NCBI GenBank assembly: GCA_022450155.1
Contig: JAKUQR010000011.1
Coordinates: 1 to 64,000 of the forward strand
Source of the DNA: Gammaproteobacteria bacterium
Lineage (GTDB): Bacteria > Pseudomonadota > Gammaproteobacteria > Arenicellales > UBA868
DNA: 64,000 bases
Reading direction: 5' to 3'
Shown: positions 9,424 through 19,077 of the stretch, piece by piece
Position numbering within the stretch: the stretch's first letter is position 1
How the letters are laid out: the number at the start of each line of letters is the position of its first letter
The notes under the pieces: model-generated
Databases searched by the model: none
Seen by the model: only the letters and a program-made list of their open reading frames with translations
Told to the model about the DNA's origin: nothing
Translations under genes and position numbers: made by a program

Positions 9424-9450
9424 GCCCCGCCTTTCAGGCGGGGTTTTCTT
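9424..9450 (+). terminator. Rho-independent terminator after the zinc-ribbon gene
   Basis: A GC-rich inverted repeat (GCCCCGCC, five-base loop, GGCGGGG) is followed directly by TTTTCTTT. The shape and T-run are those of an intrinsic terminator for the plus-strand gene at 9143-9337. Confidence 0.85.
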
Positions 9451-9509
9451 TATCAGTGATTTAGCTCTACTGCCAGTTGATTTTAGACTCTATAGACGTG
9501 TTAATTGGG

Positions 9510-11240
9510 TTATGGCAGGTCGCGATTCGATCGGTTTCCCCGCAGGACCTCGCCGGGGTAGCAGCCGGTCGACTCACCATCAAGCAATGTTGTTACGCCG
9601 TTCACCACTGTAGCGGCTATACCGTCGGCTTTCTGGACCAGACGTCGTGATCCTCCAGGTAAGTCTGATTCGACAGTGGGTAGCCGGGGCTTGATGGTTG
9701 CCTCATCAAAGACGACGACATCGGCGCGATAGCCGAGTCGCAGCAGTCCGCGGTCGGTGAGTTCAAATGCCGAAGCGTTATCAAAGGTCACCATGCGCAC
9801 AGCTTCCTCTAACGTAAACATTTTTCGGTTTCGTACCCAGTAGCTCAACAGGTGGGTTTGTAAAGAGGACCCCATTTCCTGACAAACGTGGGCACCGGAA
9901 TCTGAAAACGTAGCCAGTGTTCGGGGATGGCGGAGCATGCCCAGCACATCTTCTGGTGTTTCATTAACCAGAGGTTGTACAAACAACTGGTTCTCATTCT
10001 CTATCATCAGGTCAAGCATGACCTCGACTGGATGCTGGTCCCGTATCCTGGACAACTCATCGACACTCGGGTCATCCCAATCCACGCCCTTGAGGGCATA
10101 CAGGTTGGTATAGTCGGGTTTCTTGGGGTCTGTGGTCGCTGCCCCACCCCCCTGGAAGGTGTTGTCCCGCGGCTTCATCCCGGCTTCGTCCGCAACCAGA
10201 GCACGTCGGGTGTCTGGGTCAGCGAAGCGCTGTTGCTGTTCCCGGATAGGGAGTTCCCGCAGTTCACGCCAGGTTGGCAGATTATCAAACGGCAGATACG
10301 ACTTGATCGAAAACAGGGCGATAATCGGGCGTGTCGTTGTCTGACCGAACACACGCCCACCGGCGTCGGCAGTATCGTCCAGATACTGCATCTGGGATTG
10401 CCAGGGAAATGGATCCGCACCTTGCCGAGTCGAGAGGGTGCCAAACATGACTGGCCGACCACTGTCTACCGCGATCTTCTGCAGGCGGTTCAGGAACGTC
10501 TTATGGGCCTCACCGCTGGACACATCTGGCCCGATCTGGAATATGCCGCGATTTTGTTGGGCCATCACATCAACCAGGTAATCGATTTCACTCCAGTCGG
10601 CAATACGGCTGGCGATGGGGGATCCGTCGGGTGTGACGTGGGTTGACGCCCGTGATGTGCTCAGTCCCAGCGCACCGGCGCCCAGGGCTTCAGAAACTGA
10701 GTCGCCCATGTGTTTCAAATCATCTTCGTTGGCAGTTTCGGTCAGCGCACGGTCGCCCATGGTGTACATGCGTAGCGCAGAGTGTCCGAGAAAAGCGCCA
10801 TAATTGATGGCTTTAGGCAGTTTTTCCACGTTATCCAGGTATTGAGGAAAGGTCTCCCAGGTCCAGTTGATCCCGGCCATCATCGCTTCGACAGGTATGT
10901 CTTCAACCGCCTCCAGGCAACGCGCCAACCACTCCTGTTGCTCGGGCCGACACGGTGCCAGTGCAAAGCCGCAGTTGCCCATGACCACGCTGGTCACACC
11001 GTGCCAGCAGGAGCAACTGCCCAAAGGATCCCAGGCAACCTGGGCATCCATATGGGTGTGCCCGTCGATGAATCCTGGGGCAACCACCTTGCCCTCGGCA
11101 TCAATAACCTCGGTCGCACTGTTGCGAATGCGGCCCACTTCGACGATCTTGCCGTCCTGAATGCCGATGTCTGCCCGGTATCGTGGTCCACCAGACCCGT
11201 CTACGATGATTCCGTTTTTGATTGCCAGGTCGAGCCCCAT
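9510..11240 (-). CDS. N-acyl-D-amino-acid deacylase / D-aminoacylase-family amidohydrolase
   Basis: The 576-residue protein belongs to the amidohydrolase superfamily. Seen: the N-terminal beta-sandwich start (LAIKNGIIVDGSGG), the metal motif APGFIDGHTHMD at about 54-65, the Cys-containing GNCGFALAPC segment seen in D-aminoacylases, SDSGAHV near residue 452, and a C-terminal return of the sandwich (LGYRADVVVFD). Relatives remove the acyl group from N-acyl-D-amino acids. It starts at ATG 11240 with GGAGA upstream. Alanine racemase lies upstream on the same strand, a loose link to D-amino-acid metabolism. The exact substrate is not established. Confidence 0.88.
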   Translation of the reverse strand: MGLDLAIKNGIIVDGSGGPRYRADIGIQDGKIVEVGRIRNSATEVIDAEGKVVAPGFIDGHTHMDAQVAWDPLGSCSCWHGVTSVVMGNCGFALAPCRPEQQEWLARCLEAVEDIPVEAMMAGINWTWETFPQYLDNVEKLPKAINYGAFLGHSALRMYTMGDRALTETANEDDLKHMGDSVSEALGAGALGLSTSRASTHVTPDGSPIASRIADWSEIDYLVDVMAQQNRGIFQIGPDVSSGEAHKTFLNRLQKIAVDSGRPVMFGTLSTRQGADPFPWQSQMQYLDDTADAGGRVFGQTTTRPIIALFSIKSYLPFDNLPTWRELRELPIREQQQRFADPDTRRALVADEAGMKPRDNTFQGGGAATTDPKKPDYTNLYALKGVDWDDPSVDELSRIRDQHPVEVMLDLMIENENQLFVQPLVNETPEDVLGMLRHPRTLATFSDSGAHVCQEMGSSLQTHLLSYWVRNRKMFTLEEAVRMVTFDNASAFELTDRGLLRLGYRADVVVFDEATIKPRLPTVESDLPGGSRRLVQKADGIAATVVNGVTTLLDGESTGCYPGEVLRGNRSNRDLP

Positions 11241-11490
11241 GAATTTTCTCCATTGGTTTCGGGTGAGCTGATTCGTCTGATCGCAGCTTTATGATCTGTT
11301 GAGCATAGGTGACGCTCGAGGGTGTTTCAACCCTGACCGGCCGATAGTCAGTATCTTCATCGACAGTCGGGTTTCTAATTATTGCTTGAGTATTACCACT
11401 GTAATCGGTATAAGGCTCAGTTCCCCTGAATTTATCAGTTGGACCAAAGAGAGTGTGTCATTGTTAACTAGAAGTAATCAGGAGTGTGTT

Positions 11491-11673
11491 GTGGAGAGAA
11501 GTCGTTTTGTGTCAGGTCGAAAAAAGAGCAGCAAATTCATGGTCATTGGTCGCTTCACCAGCTTCCCCGTGACCTGGAGTGGAGTCAGGGAGCGGTGGTC
11601 TGAAATGTCTTCCATGCGCCGTGCTGTCGCAATGTCAGCAATGGCTGTGGTTGCGTTTGTAGTCGTCTTCTGA
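11491..11673 (+). CDS. Possible 60-residue membrane-anchored small protein
   Basis: A GTG at 11491 has AGGAG about 6 bases upstream. The frame encodes a basic N-terminal part (RKKSSKF) and ends in a hydrophobic tail (AVAMSAMAVVAFVVVF) that could be a single C-terminal membrane helix. I do not recognise any family. The remainder of the 559-base gap between the genes at 11240 and 11800 shows no other coding signal. This may be a chance open frame. Confidence 0.25.
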   Translation: MERSRFVSGRKKSSKFMVIGRFTSFPVTWSGVRERWSEMSSMRRAVAMSAMAVVAFVVVF

Positions 11674-11742
11674 ACGCTAGGTTCTATTCATTGCCCTGAG
11701 TAATTTTGTCGCGGGCAGGTCGACAGCGTAAAATGTTATACA

Positions 11743-11762
11743 GGCAGAACCCAGGTTCTGCC
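11743..11762. other. Perfect 8-bp hairpin downstream of alanine racemase
   Basis: GGCAGAAC, a four-base loop and GTTCTGCC form a perfect stem 38 bases beyond the alr stop on the minus strand. No proper T-run follows in either direction, so it may be a weak or Rho-assisted terminator or an RNA-stabilising hairpin. Confidence 0.4.
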
Positions 11763-11799
11763 AGGGCACGGTTGTGACCTTAAGCCAATAGAGTACGCC

Positions 11800-12987
11800 T
11801 TATTGTGAGTCGAATTTGACGGGGTCCAGCAGGGCAGTGGGTTCGCCATTTTCGAGATACAGCCGCGGCAACCAGGTGTTCAGGTGATTCATCACACTGT
11901 AGACCATCCAGCCCGCTGCGCTCGCAACCTCATATAAGTTGTTTTCGCCGTCACGACTGATCACGGTGACCGTGTCGCCGACTGCAACTGCTGTGTCAGT
12001 GAGGTCCAGCAGGGAATGGTTGAGCGCTATTGTGCCGACGCCGGGACAATAGCGGTCCTGAACTTTGACCCGGTATTTGTTGGCGAGTTCACGTGGAATG
12101 GCGTCAAAGAACCCCATATGCATGGTGCCGATACGCATAGGATGTTGTGCAACAAAAGTGCCAAAATAGGTGACTGAATCACCTGCCTGGATATCTTTTA
12201 CAAACTCGATTCGGCATTTGAGTTCAAGCACCTGCTTCAGCGCGAGGTTGACGTTGCGGTCATTGGCAAACGGGTGTACACCGTACAGGCACATCGCAGG
12301 GCGGACAATGTCGAGCCATGCCTCGGGCTGGTGAAATATCGCATTAGTGCTGGCCATGCTACGCAGCGGTACCTCTATACCCCGTCGTTCCACTTCTGAG
12401 GCGACCTCGTTGAATCGAGCCAGCATGTTCTGGTCTTCGTCTGGATGCTGCATGAAGCTGGAGAACAGTCCCGCGAGTTCGACATGAGGCAAATTGCAGA
12501 CAGTCTCGATAAAGTTCGGTGCGGCCTCGTGGTGTACACCGACACGCCTCAGGCCTGTATCAACTTTGATGAATACACTGGCCCGGGTATTGTGCCGTTG
12601 TGCGGTATCGTTCAGCCGTTGGGCCATTTCCAGTGTAAAAACCGCTTGAGAGATACCGCGAGAGACCACCAGGTCATAGGCGGCATCACCAAACAAGGTG
12701 TCCATACACAACACCTTTGATTCCGGGAACTGTTGGCGAATCACGTCAGCTTCGTACAACTTAGCCACCAGGAACCATCGTACACCTTCGTCATATAGAC
12801 ACTGGGTCACTGGAACCAGCCCGTGGCCATAGGCATTGTTTTTCACCACCGGCATGACTTCGACACCCACCCGGGAACGTATGTTGGCAAGGTTGAAGCG
12901 CAGGCTATCCAGGTCCATTTCGAGCCAGCAGGGATAGCCCGCCATTGCGCGCTGAATTTGATCACGATCGGTTATCGGCAGCCACAT
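11800..12987 (-). CDS. alr: Alanine racemase (PLP-dependent)
   Basis: The 395-residue protein shows the alanine racemase fold-type III layout: PLP Lys in MPVVKNNAYGHG near residue 48, KVDTGLRRVGVH, the substrate-binding RPAMCLYGVHP, and the second catalytic Tyr in SVTYFGTF. It would interconvert L- and D-alanine for peptidoglycan. The usual GRxxMDQ motif is replaced by GTIALNHS, so the enzyme is divergent in the C-terminal domain and may have another amino-acid preference. It starts at ATG 12987 without an obvious Shine-Dalgarno. It is the only alr-like gene here apart from the D-threonine-aldolase-like gene at 45356. Confidence 0.85.
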   Translation of the reverse strand: MWLPITDRDQIQRAMAGYPCWLEMDLDSLRFNLANIRSRVGVEVMPVVKNNAYGHGLVPVTQCLYDEGVRWFLVAKLYEADVIRQQFPESKVLCMDTLFGDAAYDLVVSRGISQAVFTLEMAQRLNDTAQRHNTRASVFIKVDTGLRRVGVHHEAAPNFIETVCNLPHVELAGLFSSFMQHPDEDQNMLARFNEVASEVERRGIEVPLRSMASTNAIFHQPEAWLDIVRPAMCLYGVHPFANDRNVNLALKQVLELKCRIEFVKDIQAGDSVTYFGTFVAQHPMRIGTMHMGFFDAIPRELANKYRVKVQDRYCPGVGTIALNHSLLDLTDTAVAVGDTVTVISRDGENNLYEVASAAGWMVYSVMNHLNTWLPRLYLENGEPTALLDPVKFDSQ

Positions 12988-13183
12988 GATGTATCCCCAT
13001 CACGATCAGTCAGATAAAGCCAATGTACCACTGAAACAGGTTCGGGTTGGGTCGTCTCACTATCGCTTATTGACACAGTTTCTGTACTATGGAACCTAAC
13101 TGTTCTGAAATTCTCCTCGGCAAGTGTCGTGGGTAGCGGATTTTCCCTGCCGAAGACAATAGACCTATAAAGCGTATGAAAAG

Positions 13184-14200
13184 ATGATCCTGGACGAAAA
13201 AATTGCCCACGGCGATGTCATCGTGCTAGATGGCGCGACCGGTACCGAAATCGAACGTCTAGGTGCCAAGATGGACAGCGCAGCCTGGTGTGCTGTTGCC
13301 AACATGAACCATCCAGAGAAGGTCCGGCAAGTGCATGAGTCTTATATGCGTGCCGGCGCGGATGTAATCACGACCAATACGTTTGCAACCTGCCGTCATG
13401 TTCTGGCTGGTGCCGGGCTGGACAGCGATACCGTCGCGATAAATCAGCAGGCTGTAACGTTAGCCCGAAACGCCCGCGACACTGTCGCGCCAAGCCGGCC
13501 GGTGGCGATTGCCGGCAGCATGTCCAACACAGTGGCTTGGCAGCCAGGTTTTATCAGTCCCGACCCTCGGTTTATTCCTACCGAAAGACAGGAGATCGCA
13601 AACTACCGGGAGATGGCGAACACGCTGGCTGATTCAGGTGTCGACCTTCTAATCCTCGAAATGATGCTCGATATCGAGCACGCGAGTCGTGCGCTGGAGG
13701 CGGCCGTTGAGACCGGCTTACCGGTTTGGGTGGGTGTCAGCTGCAGCCTTGAGGACAATGGTGCCGTAGTCGGGTGGGATCTGACCACGCAAGGGCGTAT
13801 TGCTGCGGACCATGCACCACCGCTGCCGCTGCCATTGGATGAGATCATCGATGCGCTTCAAAATGTCGGGGGAGACGTCTTTGGGATCATGCACAGCACG
13901 CTTGGGGACACGACGCCCGGGCTGCAGGTGTTGTGTGATCGCTGGACCGGGCCGATCATGGCTTATCCGGAGACCATGCGGAGCGCTCAACCGCAAGCCG
14001 ATCAGACTGACCGGTTGCCAACTCCCGGTTTTCTTGATATTGGCCGGGTCTCACCCGAGAGTTTTGCTGAGGCCTGTCGCGGCTGGGTCGAACAGGGCGT
14101 ACAGATCATCGGTGGCTGTTGCGGTGCCACGATCGAACATATCCAGGCAATGGTTGGCCGGCTTCCAGCACAGGTTGGTGACCGTTTACCCGTCGGTTAA
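13184..14200 (+). CDS. Homocysteine S-methyltransferase-family protein
   Basis: The 338-residue protein matches the MmuM/BHMT-type barrel: VLDGATGTEIERLG at the start, a TTNTFATCRHVL segment, and the zinc motif GGCCGATIEHI near residue 312, with a further Cys in WVGVSCSLE. Family members move a methyl group from S-methylmethionine or betaine to homocysteine. The donor cannot be told. It is a single plus-strand gene whose end overlaps the convergent hydantoinase B gene by 15 bases. Confidence 0.88.
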   Translation: MILDEKIAHGDVIVLDGATGTEIERLGAKMDSAAWCAVANMNHPEKVRQVHESYMRAGADVITTNTFATCRHVLAGAGLDSDTVAINQQAVTLARNARDTVAPSRPVAIAGSMSNTVAWQPGFISPDPRFIPTERQEIANYREMANTLADSGVDLLILEMMLDIEHASRALEAAVETGLPVWVGVSCSLEDNGAVVGWDLTTQGRIAADHAPPLPLPLDEIIDALQNVGGDVFGIMHSTLGDTTPGLQVLCDRWTGPIMAYPETMRSAQPQADQTDRLPTPGFLDIGRVSPESFAEACRGWVEQGVQIIGGCCGATIEHIQAMVGRLPAQVGDRLPVG

Positions 14201-15847
14201 TGCATAGTCGCCGACGGCAGCTTGGTGTGAAATCAGACCGTTGGCGAGGTCCCTTCTGACCAGTTGCCGGTCCCGCTGAGGTGCGGGTCCGAATCCACCA
14301 CCGCCGGGGGTGTTGATGATCAGCCGATCGCCTGCAGGGATTTGTTGACAGCCCTTGCCTTGCAGTTCCCCGTTCTGTTTGAGTGCCACACGTCCTGCAG
14401 CACCGTCAGCGCCACCGGCCCGGCCGCGGGCCGGAAAATCGATCCGGTCAAATGCAGCCAGCAGTTCCATGTCCTGACCGATCGCATTTTCAATCTCGAT
14501 GACCTGGCCGAGCCCGCCCCGGTAGCGGCCGCTGCCGCCCGAGTCGGGTAGGTATTCCTTGCGCCAGAATAGCAAAGGGGCAACCGATTCATTGATTTCA
14601 ACCGGTGTACCGCGAACACCGGAAGGATAGGCGGTGGCAGAAAGACCATCGCTGACGGGGCGGCCACCTGTGCCACCATTGGTGACTGCCGTAATCGCGA
14701 AAATATCTGAGTTGTTTGCACCGCGATCGGTCTTGCCGCGAAACGTCAGATTCCACAGGCAGGATGCCCCTTCGGCGGGCACTTTTTCCGGTACTACCTG
14801 CGCCAGGCAGCCGAAAACCACATCTGGCAGCATCTGCCCGACGATATGGCGGGCATTGATTGCAGCCGGATAGGGCGCATTTAGTACTGATTTATCCGGC
14901 GCCCTGATACGAAACGGTGCCAGCGAGCCCGCATTGTTGGGCACCTCGGGTGAAATCACACAGGCGAGACCGAAACAGGTGTAGGCGGTGGTGTAAGCCA
15001 TCGGCACGTTGATGCCGTGTACTGCCATACCTGAGGTACCGGCAAAATCAACAATCACCAACGCGTCGTCTATGGTCAGCGCTGCAACCAGATCCAGGGG
15101 CCCGTCAAAGCCGTCGATACGCATACTGTTGTGGTACACCCCGTTGGGCAGGTTAGCGATCTCGGCCTGAACAGCAGCGAGAGATTTGTCACAGATGAAG
15201 TCGGCCAGCGTATCCAGATCATCCAGTTCAAACTCATCCATCATTTCTACCAGGCGGCTGCAGCCCACATCATTGCAGGCCGCGAGGGAATAGACATCGC
15301 CTTCCGATTCCACCGGTTGGCGGGTATTGGACCGCACCATGGCCATCAGAGTCTCGTTGATCTTGCCTGCATCAGCCAGTTTAAGCATGGGGATGTAGAT
15401 GCCTTCCATGTGTACGTCGGTGGCATCAGGGCCAGTACCTATTCCACCGATGTCCGTCAAGTGGGAGGTGCATGAAAAAAGTGCAACCAAATTACCATTT
15501 CGAAAACACGGCGTGGTCAGTACAAAGTCGTTTAGATGGCCAGTGCCCATCCACGGATCATTGGTGATGTAAATGTCACCTTCGACCATCGTTTCAAGTG
15601 GGAAATGATCAATAAAGTGATTTACCGACTCGGCCATAGAATTCACATGGCCGGGTGTGCCGGTGATGGCCTGTGCCAACATACGGCCGCGGGCGTCGAA
15701 TACCCCAGCCGATAGATCGCCGCATTCGCGAACGATCGGACTGAAAGCGGTGCGCATCAGTGTCTGGGCCTGTTCTTCGACGACTGAAATCAATCGATTC
15801 CACATCACCTGCATTCGAATGGTGTCGAGGGTTCCGCTTTTGTTCAT
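14186..15847 (-). CDS. Hydantoinase B / oxoprolinase-family subunit (first copy)
   Basis: From the ATG at 15847 the protein has 553 residues. It has the HyuB hallmarks: SPIVRECGDLSAGVFDARGRMLAQ, GDIYITNDPWMGTGHLNDF, GGTGGRPVSDGLSATAYPSG and a terminal PGGGGFG. HyuB pairs with HyuA to open cyclic amides with ATP (hydantoins, 5-oxoproline) or to carboxylate ketones. The start is four bases after the hyuA stop, with AGGA before it; an upstream in-frame ATG at 15895 lies inside hyuA. The substrate is not predictable from sequence. Confidence 0.92.
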   Translation of the reverse strand: MNKSGTLDTIRMQVMWNRLISVVEEQAQTLMRTAFSPIVRECGDLSAGVFDARGRMLAQAITGTPGHVNSMAESVNHFIDHFPLETMVEGDIYITNDPWMGTGHLNDFVLTTPCFRNGNLVALFSCTSHLTDIGGIGTGPDATDVHMEGIYIPMLKLADAGKINETLMAMVRSNTRQPVESEGDVYSLAACNDVGCSRLVEMMDEFELDDLDTLADFICDKSLAAVQAEIANLPNGVYHNSMRIDGFDGPLDLVAALTIDDALVIVDFAGTSGMAVHGINVPMAYTTAYTCFGLACVISPEVPNNAGSLAPFRIRAPDKSVLNAPYPAAINARHIVGQMLPDVVFGCLAQVVPEKVPAEGASCLWNLTFRGKTDRGANNSDIFAITAVTNGGTGGRPVSDGLSATAYPSGVRGTPVEINESVAPLLFWRKEYLPDSGGSGRYRGGLGQVIEIENAIGQDMELLAAFDRIDFPARGRAGGADGAAGRVALKQNGELQGKGCQQIPAGDRLIINTPGGGGFGPAPQRDRQLVRRDLANGLISHQAAVGDYALTDG

Positions 15848-15851
15848 GGTT

Positions 15852-17942
15852 TTAATGTCCTGTGTCTCGTTCAACCACCAGGTGGCCACCGGCACTTACA
15901 TTGAGATTAAATCCATCGGGGACGAAAGTCGAAGTTTGTGATTCGACGACAATCGCCGGACCTGTCAGAGTGGAGCCGGGCTGAAGGGTGCTCCTATTGT
16001 AGATCAGCGCATGTATGTGACTGTCTTGTTCAGCGTCAAACACCTGGCGTTCCCCAATGGCATCGGCTTGGAGCCGGGTGTTTCCCAATTTTCCAATAAC
16101 AGGGCTCTGGGCAGGGGTTGAAATCGTGAGCACCCAGGTCAGCACCTCGATCTCTGCGTTGGGCAGTGTCCGTCTGAAAAGGGCAGCATACTGTTTATCA
16201 AAGTTCGACTTCAACGCCGCAATGGTCTGTTCGTCGAAAGTATCACCACTGATGGGTACGGAGATTTCATGACCCTGGCCGCGGTAACGCATGAATGCAG
16301 ACCGTGCTTCAGTCAATGGACTATCGCCTGCGCCAGCTTGGACTACCGCCAGGGCTTCCTCCCGCATTTCATCGAAGATCCGGTTGATTGGTGTGCTGTC
16401 GAAATCGTCGAGGGACATATAAAGACTGCGTACAACTTCATACGAGATCGGTGCCTGCAGAAAACCGACGGCAGACCCGACACCGGCATTAGCCGGAATG
16501 ATGAAGCAGTCTATACCCAGTTTGTCGACCAGCCTGGCGACATGCAGCGGCGCTGCACCGCCGAATGCAATCACAGTGTGTTCGGCCACATCGTGACCTT
16601 TTTCTACGGTGTGAACACGTACAGCGTTGGCCATGGTTTCGTCTACCATTTCATTGACCGCAAATGCCGACATCAGGGTAGTCAGCCCCTGCGATTCGCC
16701 GATATTTGTGTCCAGGGCTTTGGCAGCTGCGTCATAATTGAGAGAAAGTTTGCCGCCTGCAAACTGTGCAGTGTCGATTTTCCCGAGCACGATATCAGCG
16801 TCGGTAATCGTAGGGTGTGTGCCGCCCTGACCATAGGCCGCTGGCCCGGGATCTGCACCCGCGCTGTCTGGTCCTATCGTGACCCGTCCGGTACCGTCTA
16901 TACGAGCAATAGAGCCACCCCCGGCACCGATCTCGACCATCTCAATAACAGGTATTCGAAGCGGTAAACCACTGCCTTTTCTGAAATGAGCCTGTCGGTC
17001 GACCTCAAATTCACGCGCTTTCCCCGGTTCGAAGTCTTCGATCAGGCTGATCTTTGCGGTTGTGCCACCCATGTCAAAGGCGATCACCCGGTTCAGTCCC
17101 AGTTCCACAGCAAGATTGCGGGCGAGAATCGCACCTCCCGCGGGGCCCGATTCAACCAGCCTGATCGGCTGTCGTTTTGCGGTTTCCAGCGTGGTCAAAC
17201 CACCGCTCGAGGTCATCAGCAGTACCGGACAGGTCAGGCCGATTGCCTGGAGGCCGATTTCAAGGCGGGACAGGTATCCTTCCATCGCGGGCCGTACATA
17301 AGCATTAGCCGACGCGGTCGACAGCCGTTCATACTCACGAATCTCGGGACAGACTTCCGATGACAGAGTGATCGGGATATCCGGCATTAGGTCAGCCAGA
17401 GTGCGTGCGACGGTTTGCTCATGCACAGGGTTGGCATAGGCGTGGAGAAACCCGATTGCAATACTTTCAACGCCCGCTGCCGTCAGGTCGGGTACCAGTC
17501 CCGGTATGGCCGACTCGTCCAGTTCAAGAATCACCTGACCATTGATGTCAATCCGTTCAGAAAGACACAATCTCCTGTCTCTGGAGATCAGCGGCGTGAC
17601 TTTTTCCAGAAAAACGTCGTACTGGTCGTAGCGGGTTTCGTAGCCGATCTCTAGAACGTCCCTAAACCCTTCAGTCGTGATCAATGCCGTAACGGCACCC
17701 TTGCGCTCGAGGATCGCATTTGTAGCAAGCGTTGTGCCGTGGAGTACAAGATCGACTGAAGTGGGATCAATACCTGCTGACGCGAAGACCTCTTTCGCAC
17801 CGGCGATAACAGCTTCTTCCGGGGTAGAGGTCGTCGTCAGCACCTTGGCGGTAGTCTGAGTCTCGGGTGTCTCTAATACGATGTCTGTAAACGTCCCACC
17901 AACGTCTACGGCCAGTCGGATATCGATTTGTTTTTTGCTCAC
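15852..17942 (-). CDS. Hydantoinase A / oxoprolinase-family ATPase subunit (first copy)
   Basis: The 696-residue protein is the ATP-binding partner of the gene just downstream. Seen: AVDVGGTFTDIVLE at the N-terminus (actin-like ATPase phosphate loop), HGTTLATNAILERKGA, the central AFDMGGTTAK, GAGGGSIARID, PGPAAYGQGG and AFGGAAPLHV. These are the HyuA motifs in order. It starts at a GTG (17942) with a poor Shine-Dalgarno. The pair hyuA-hyuB on the minus strand forms a two-gene operon, with the DapA-like aldolase gene upstream as a possible third member across a 143-base gap. Confidence 0.92.
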   Translation of the reverse strand: MSKKQIDIRLAVDVGGTFTDIVLETPETQTTAKVLTTTSTPEEAVIAGAKEVFASAGIDPTSVDLVLHGTTLATNAILERKGAVTALITTEGFRDVLEIGYETRYDQYDVFLEKVTPLISRDRRLCLSERIDINGQVILELDESAIPGLVPDLTAAGVESIAIGFLHAYANPVHEQTVARTLADLMPDIPITLSSEVCPEIREYERLSTASANAYVRPAMEGYLSRLEIGLQAIGLTCPVLLMTSSGGLTTLETAKRQPIRLVESGPAGGAILARNLAVELGLNRVIAFDMGGTTAKISLIEDFEPGKAREFEVDRQAHFRKGSGLPLRIPVIEMVEIGAGGGSIARIDGTGRVTIGPDSAGADPGPAAYGQGGTHPTITDADIVLGKIDTAQFAGGKLSLNYDAAAKALDTNIGESQGLTTLMSAFAVNEMVDETMANAVRVHTVEKGHDVAEHTVIAFGGAAPLHVARLVDKLGIDCFIIPANAGVGSAVGFLQAPISYEVVRSLYMSLDDFDSTPINRIFDEMREEALAVVQAGAGDSPLTEARSAFMRYRGQGHEISVPISGDTFDEQTIAALKSNFDKQYAALFRRTLPNAEIEVLTWVLTISTPAQSPVIGKLGNTRLQADAIGERQVFDAEQDSHIHALIYNRSTLQPGSTLTGPAIVVESQTSTFVPDGFNLNVSAGGHLVVERDTGH

Positions 17943-18085
17943 CTGCGGAAAGGCCTTGTCAAGCCAACTCTCGAGTTTCTGGACGTTTCATGCCAGCCAA
18001 AGGGCCTGATGGTAACAACTTTTGACGAGACCAGCCGGCGAGTCAGTATTCTGATGATAAGTGAGTCGGTCGGAATGTCGATCAC

Positions 18086-19057
18086 CTACCGGTCCAGTCC
18101 GGGTGGGATGGTGTGGCCGGCGGCTTTGAGTTTGTGCAAAAGGCGGTCGAACAGGCACTGGAGTTCCACCCGGTCATCCTGATCTAGGCTGGGTCCTGGG
18201 TCTCGGGACTTGGCCGAGGCCAATACCCCTTGTCGTCGCAGCGTTTCTTTACGCAAGGCGAGGCCCAGCCCGAACTGCTGTTCATGGCGAATCAGTGGCA
18301 GGTAAATGTCGTACAGGTCTTCGGCGTCATCCGCCCGGTCCGCCATGAACATCTCGTACACTGATGCCAGTAGTGCGGGGAAGGCAAAACCAGTCATAAC
18401 GCCATCTGCACCTCGGTGCAGTTCCTGTGGCATGTACAGGCCACCGTTGCCGGATAAGATGCTCACCCGCCGGACGCCTTCAGTTTCTGGTGCACGCCTT
18501 AGACTGCTGAGCTTGCGGTGTCCGGGGCAGTCTTCGTGTTTGAACATCTTGATCGAGGGAAAGTCAGTGATGAGCCGGTTGATCACGCCGACCGATAGGT
18601 AGACGGTGGTGGTCGGTGGGTAGTCCTGCAAACATACTGGAATTTCAGGTCCCAGCGCATGGATAACCTGGGAGAAATACCGGTAGACCTGTTCATCTGT
18701 TTTGAGCCCGGGGATTCCCGACACCATGACACCGGCTGCGCCGGAATTCATGGCTTCGCGTGACAGCACCACAAGATTGTCGACCCCAGGGTTGCTGACA
18801 CCGACGATTACCGGTCGCTGGCCGTTAACACGCCGAAGTGCGCGGTGCATAAACTGGCTTTGTTCCTCGGAACTGAGCTTCGGTGCTTCACCCATGACGC
18901 CCAGCAGTGTCAGGCCATGTACGCCCTGGTCTAGGTAGAAGTCGATCAGATGATCGAGACTGGTGTAGTCCAGAGCGCCATTGTCACTAAAGGGTGTTGC
19001 ACTGATGATGTACACACCATGGGCAGTCTCGTCGAGATATGGATTCGATCTTGTCAC
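18086..19057 (-). CDS. Dihydrodipicolinate synthase / N-acetylneuraminate lyase-family aldolase
   Basis: The 323-residue protein is a class I aldolase of the DapA/NanA superfamily. Seen: GLTLLGVMGEAPKLSSEEQ, the Tyr of the catalytic triad in CLQDYPPTT near residue 145, and the Schiff-base Lys in IKMFKHEDCPG near residue 173. The C-terminal tail is 25-30 residues longer than DapA. It starts at GTG 19057. The substrate is probably a keto acid; a housekeeping dapA role is unlikely given the non-lysine context and proximity to hydantoinase genes. Confidence 0.85.
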   Translation of the reverse strand: MTRSNPYLDETAHGVYIISATPFSDNGALDYTSLDHLIDFYLDQGVHGLTLLGVMGEAPKLSSEEQSQFMHRALRRVNGQRPVIVGVSNPGVDNLVVLSREAMNSGAAGVMVSGIPGLKTDEQVYRYFSQVIHALGPEIPVCLQDYPPTTTVYLSVGVINRLITDFPSIKMFKHEDCPGHRKLSSLRRAPETEGVRRVSILSGNGGLYMPQELHRGADGVMTGFAFPALLASVYEMFMADRADDAEDLYDIYLPLIRHEQQFGLGLALRKETLRRQGVLASAKSRDPGPSLDQDDRVELQCLFDRLLHKLKAAGHTIPPGLDR

Positions 19058-19077
19058 CGGCTAAATAATCCCGAGAT

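Noticed and set aside
9927-10646. 239-codon open frame on the plus strand
   Set aside because: It is antisense to the clear D-aminoacylase-type gene and has no start signal or family pattern.
16269-16967. 232-codon open frame on the plus strand
   Set aside because: It is antisense to the first hydantoinase A gene and reads as shadow sequence.
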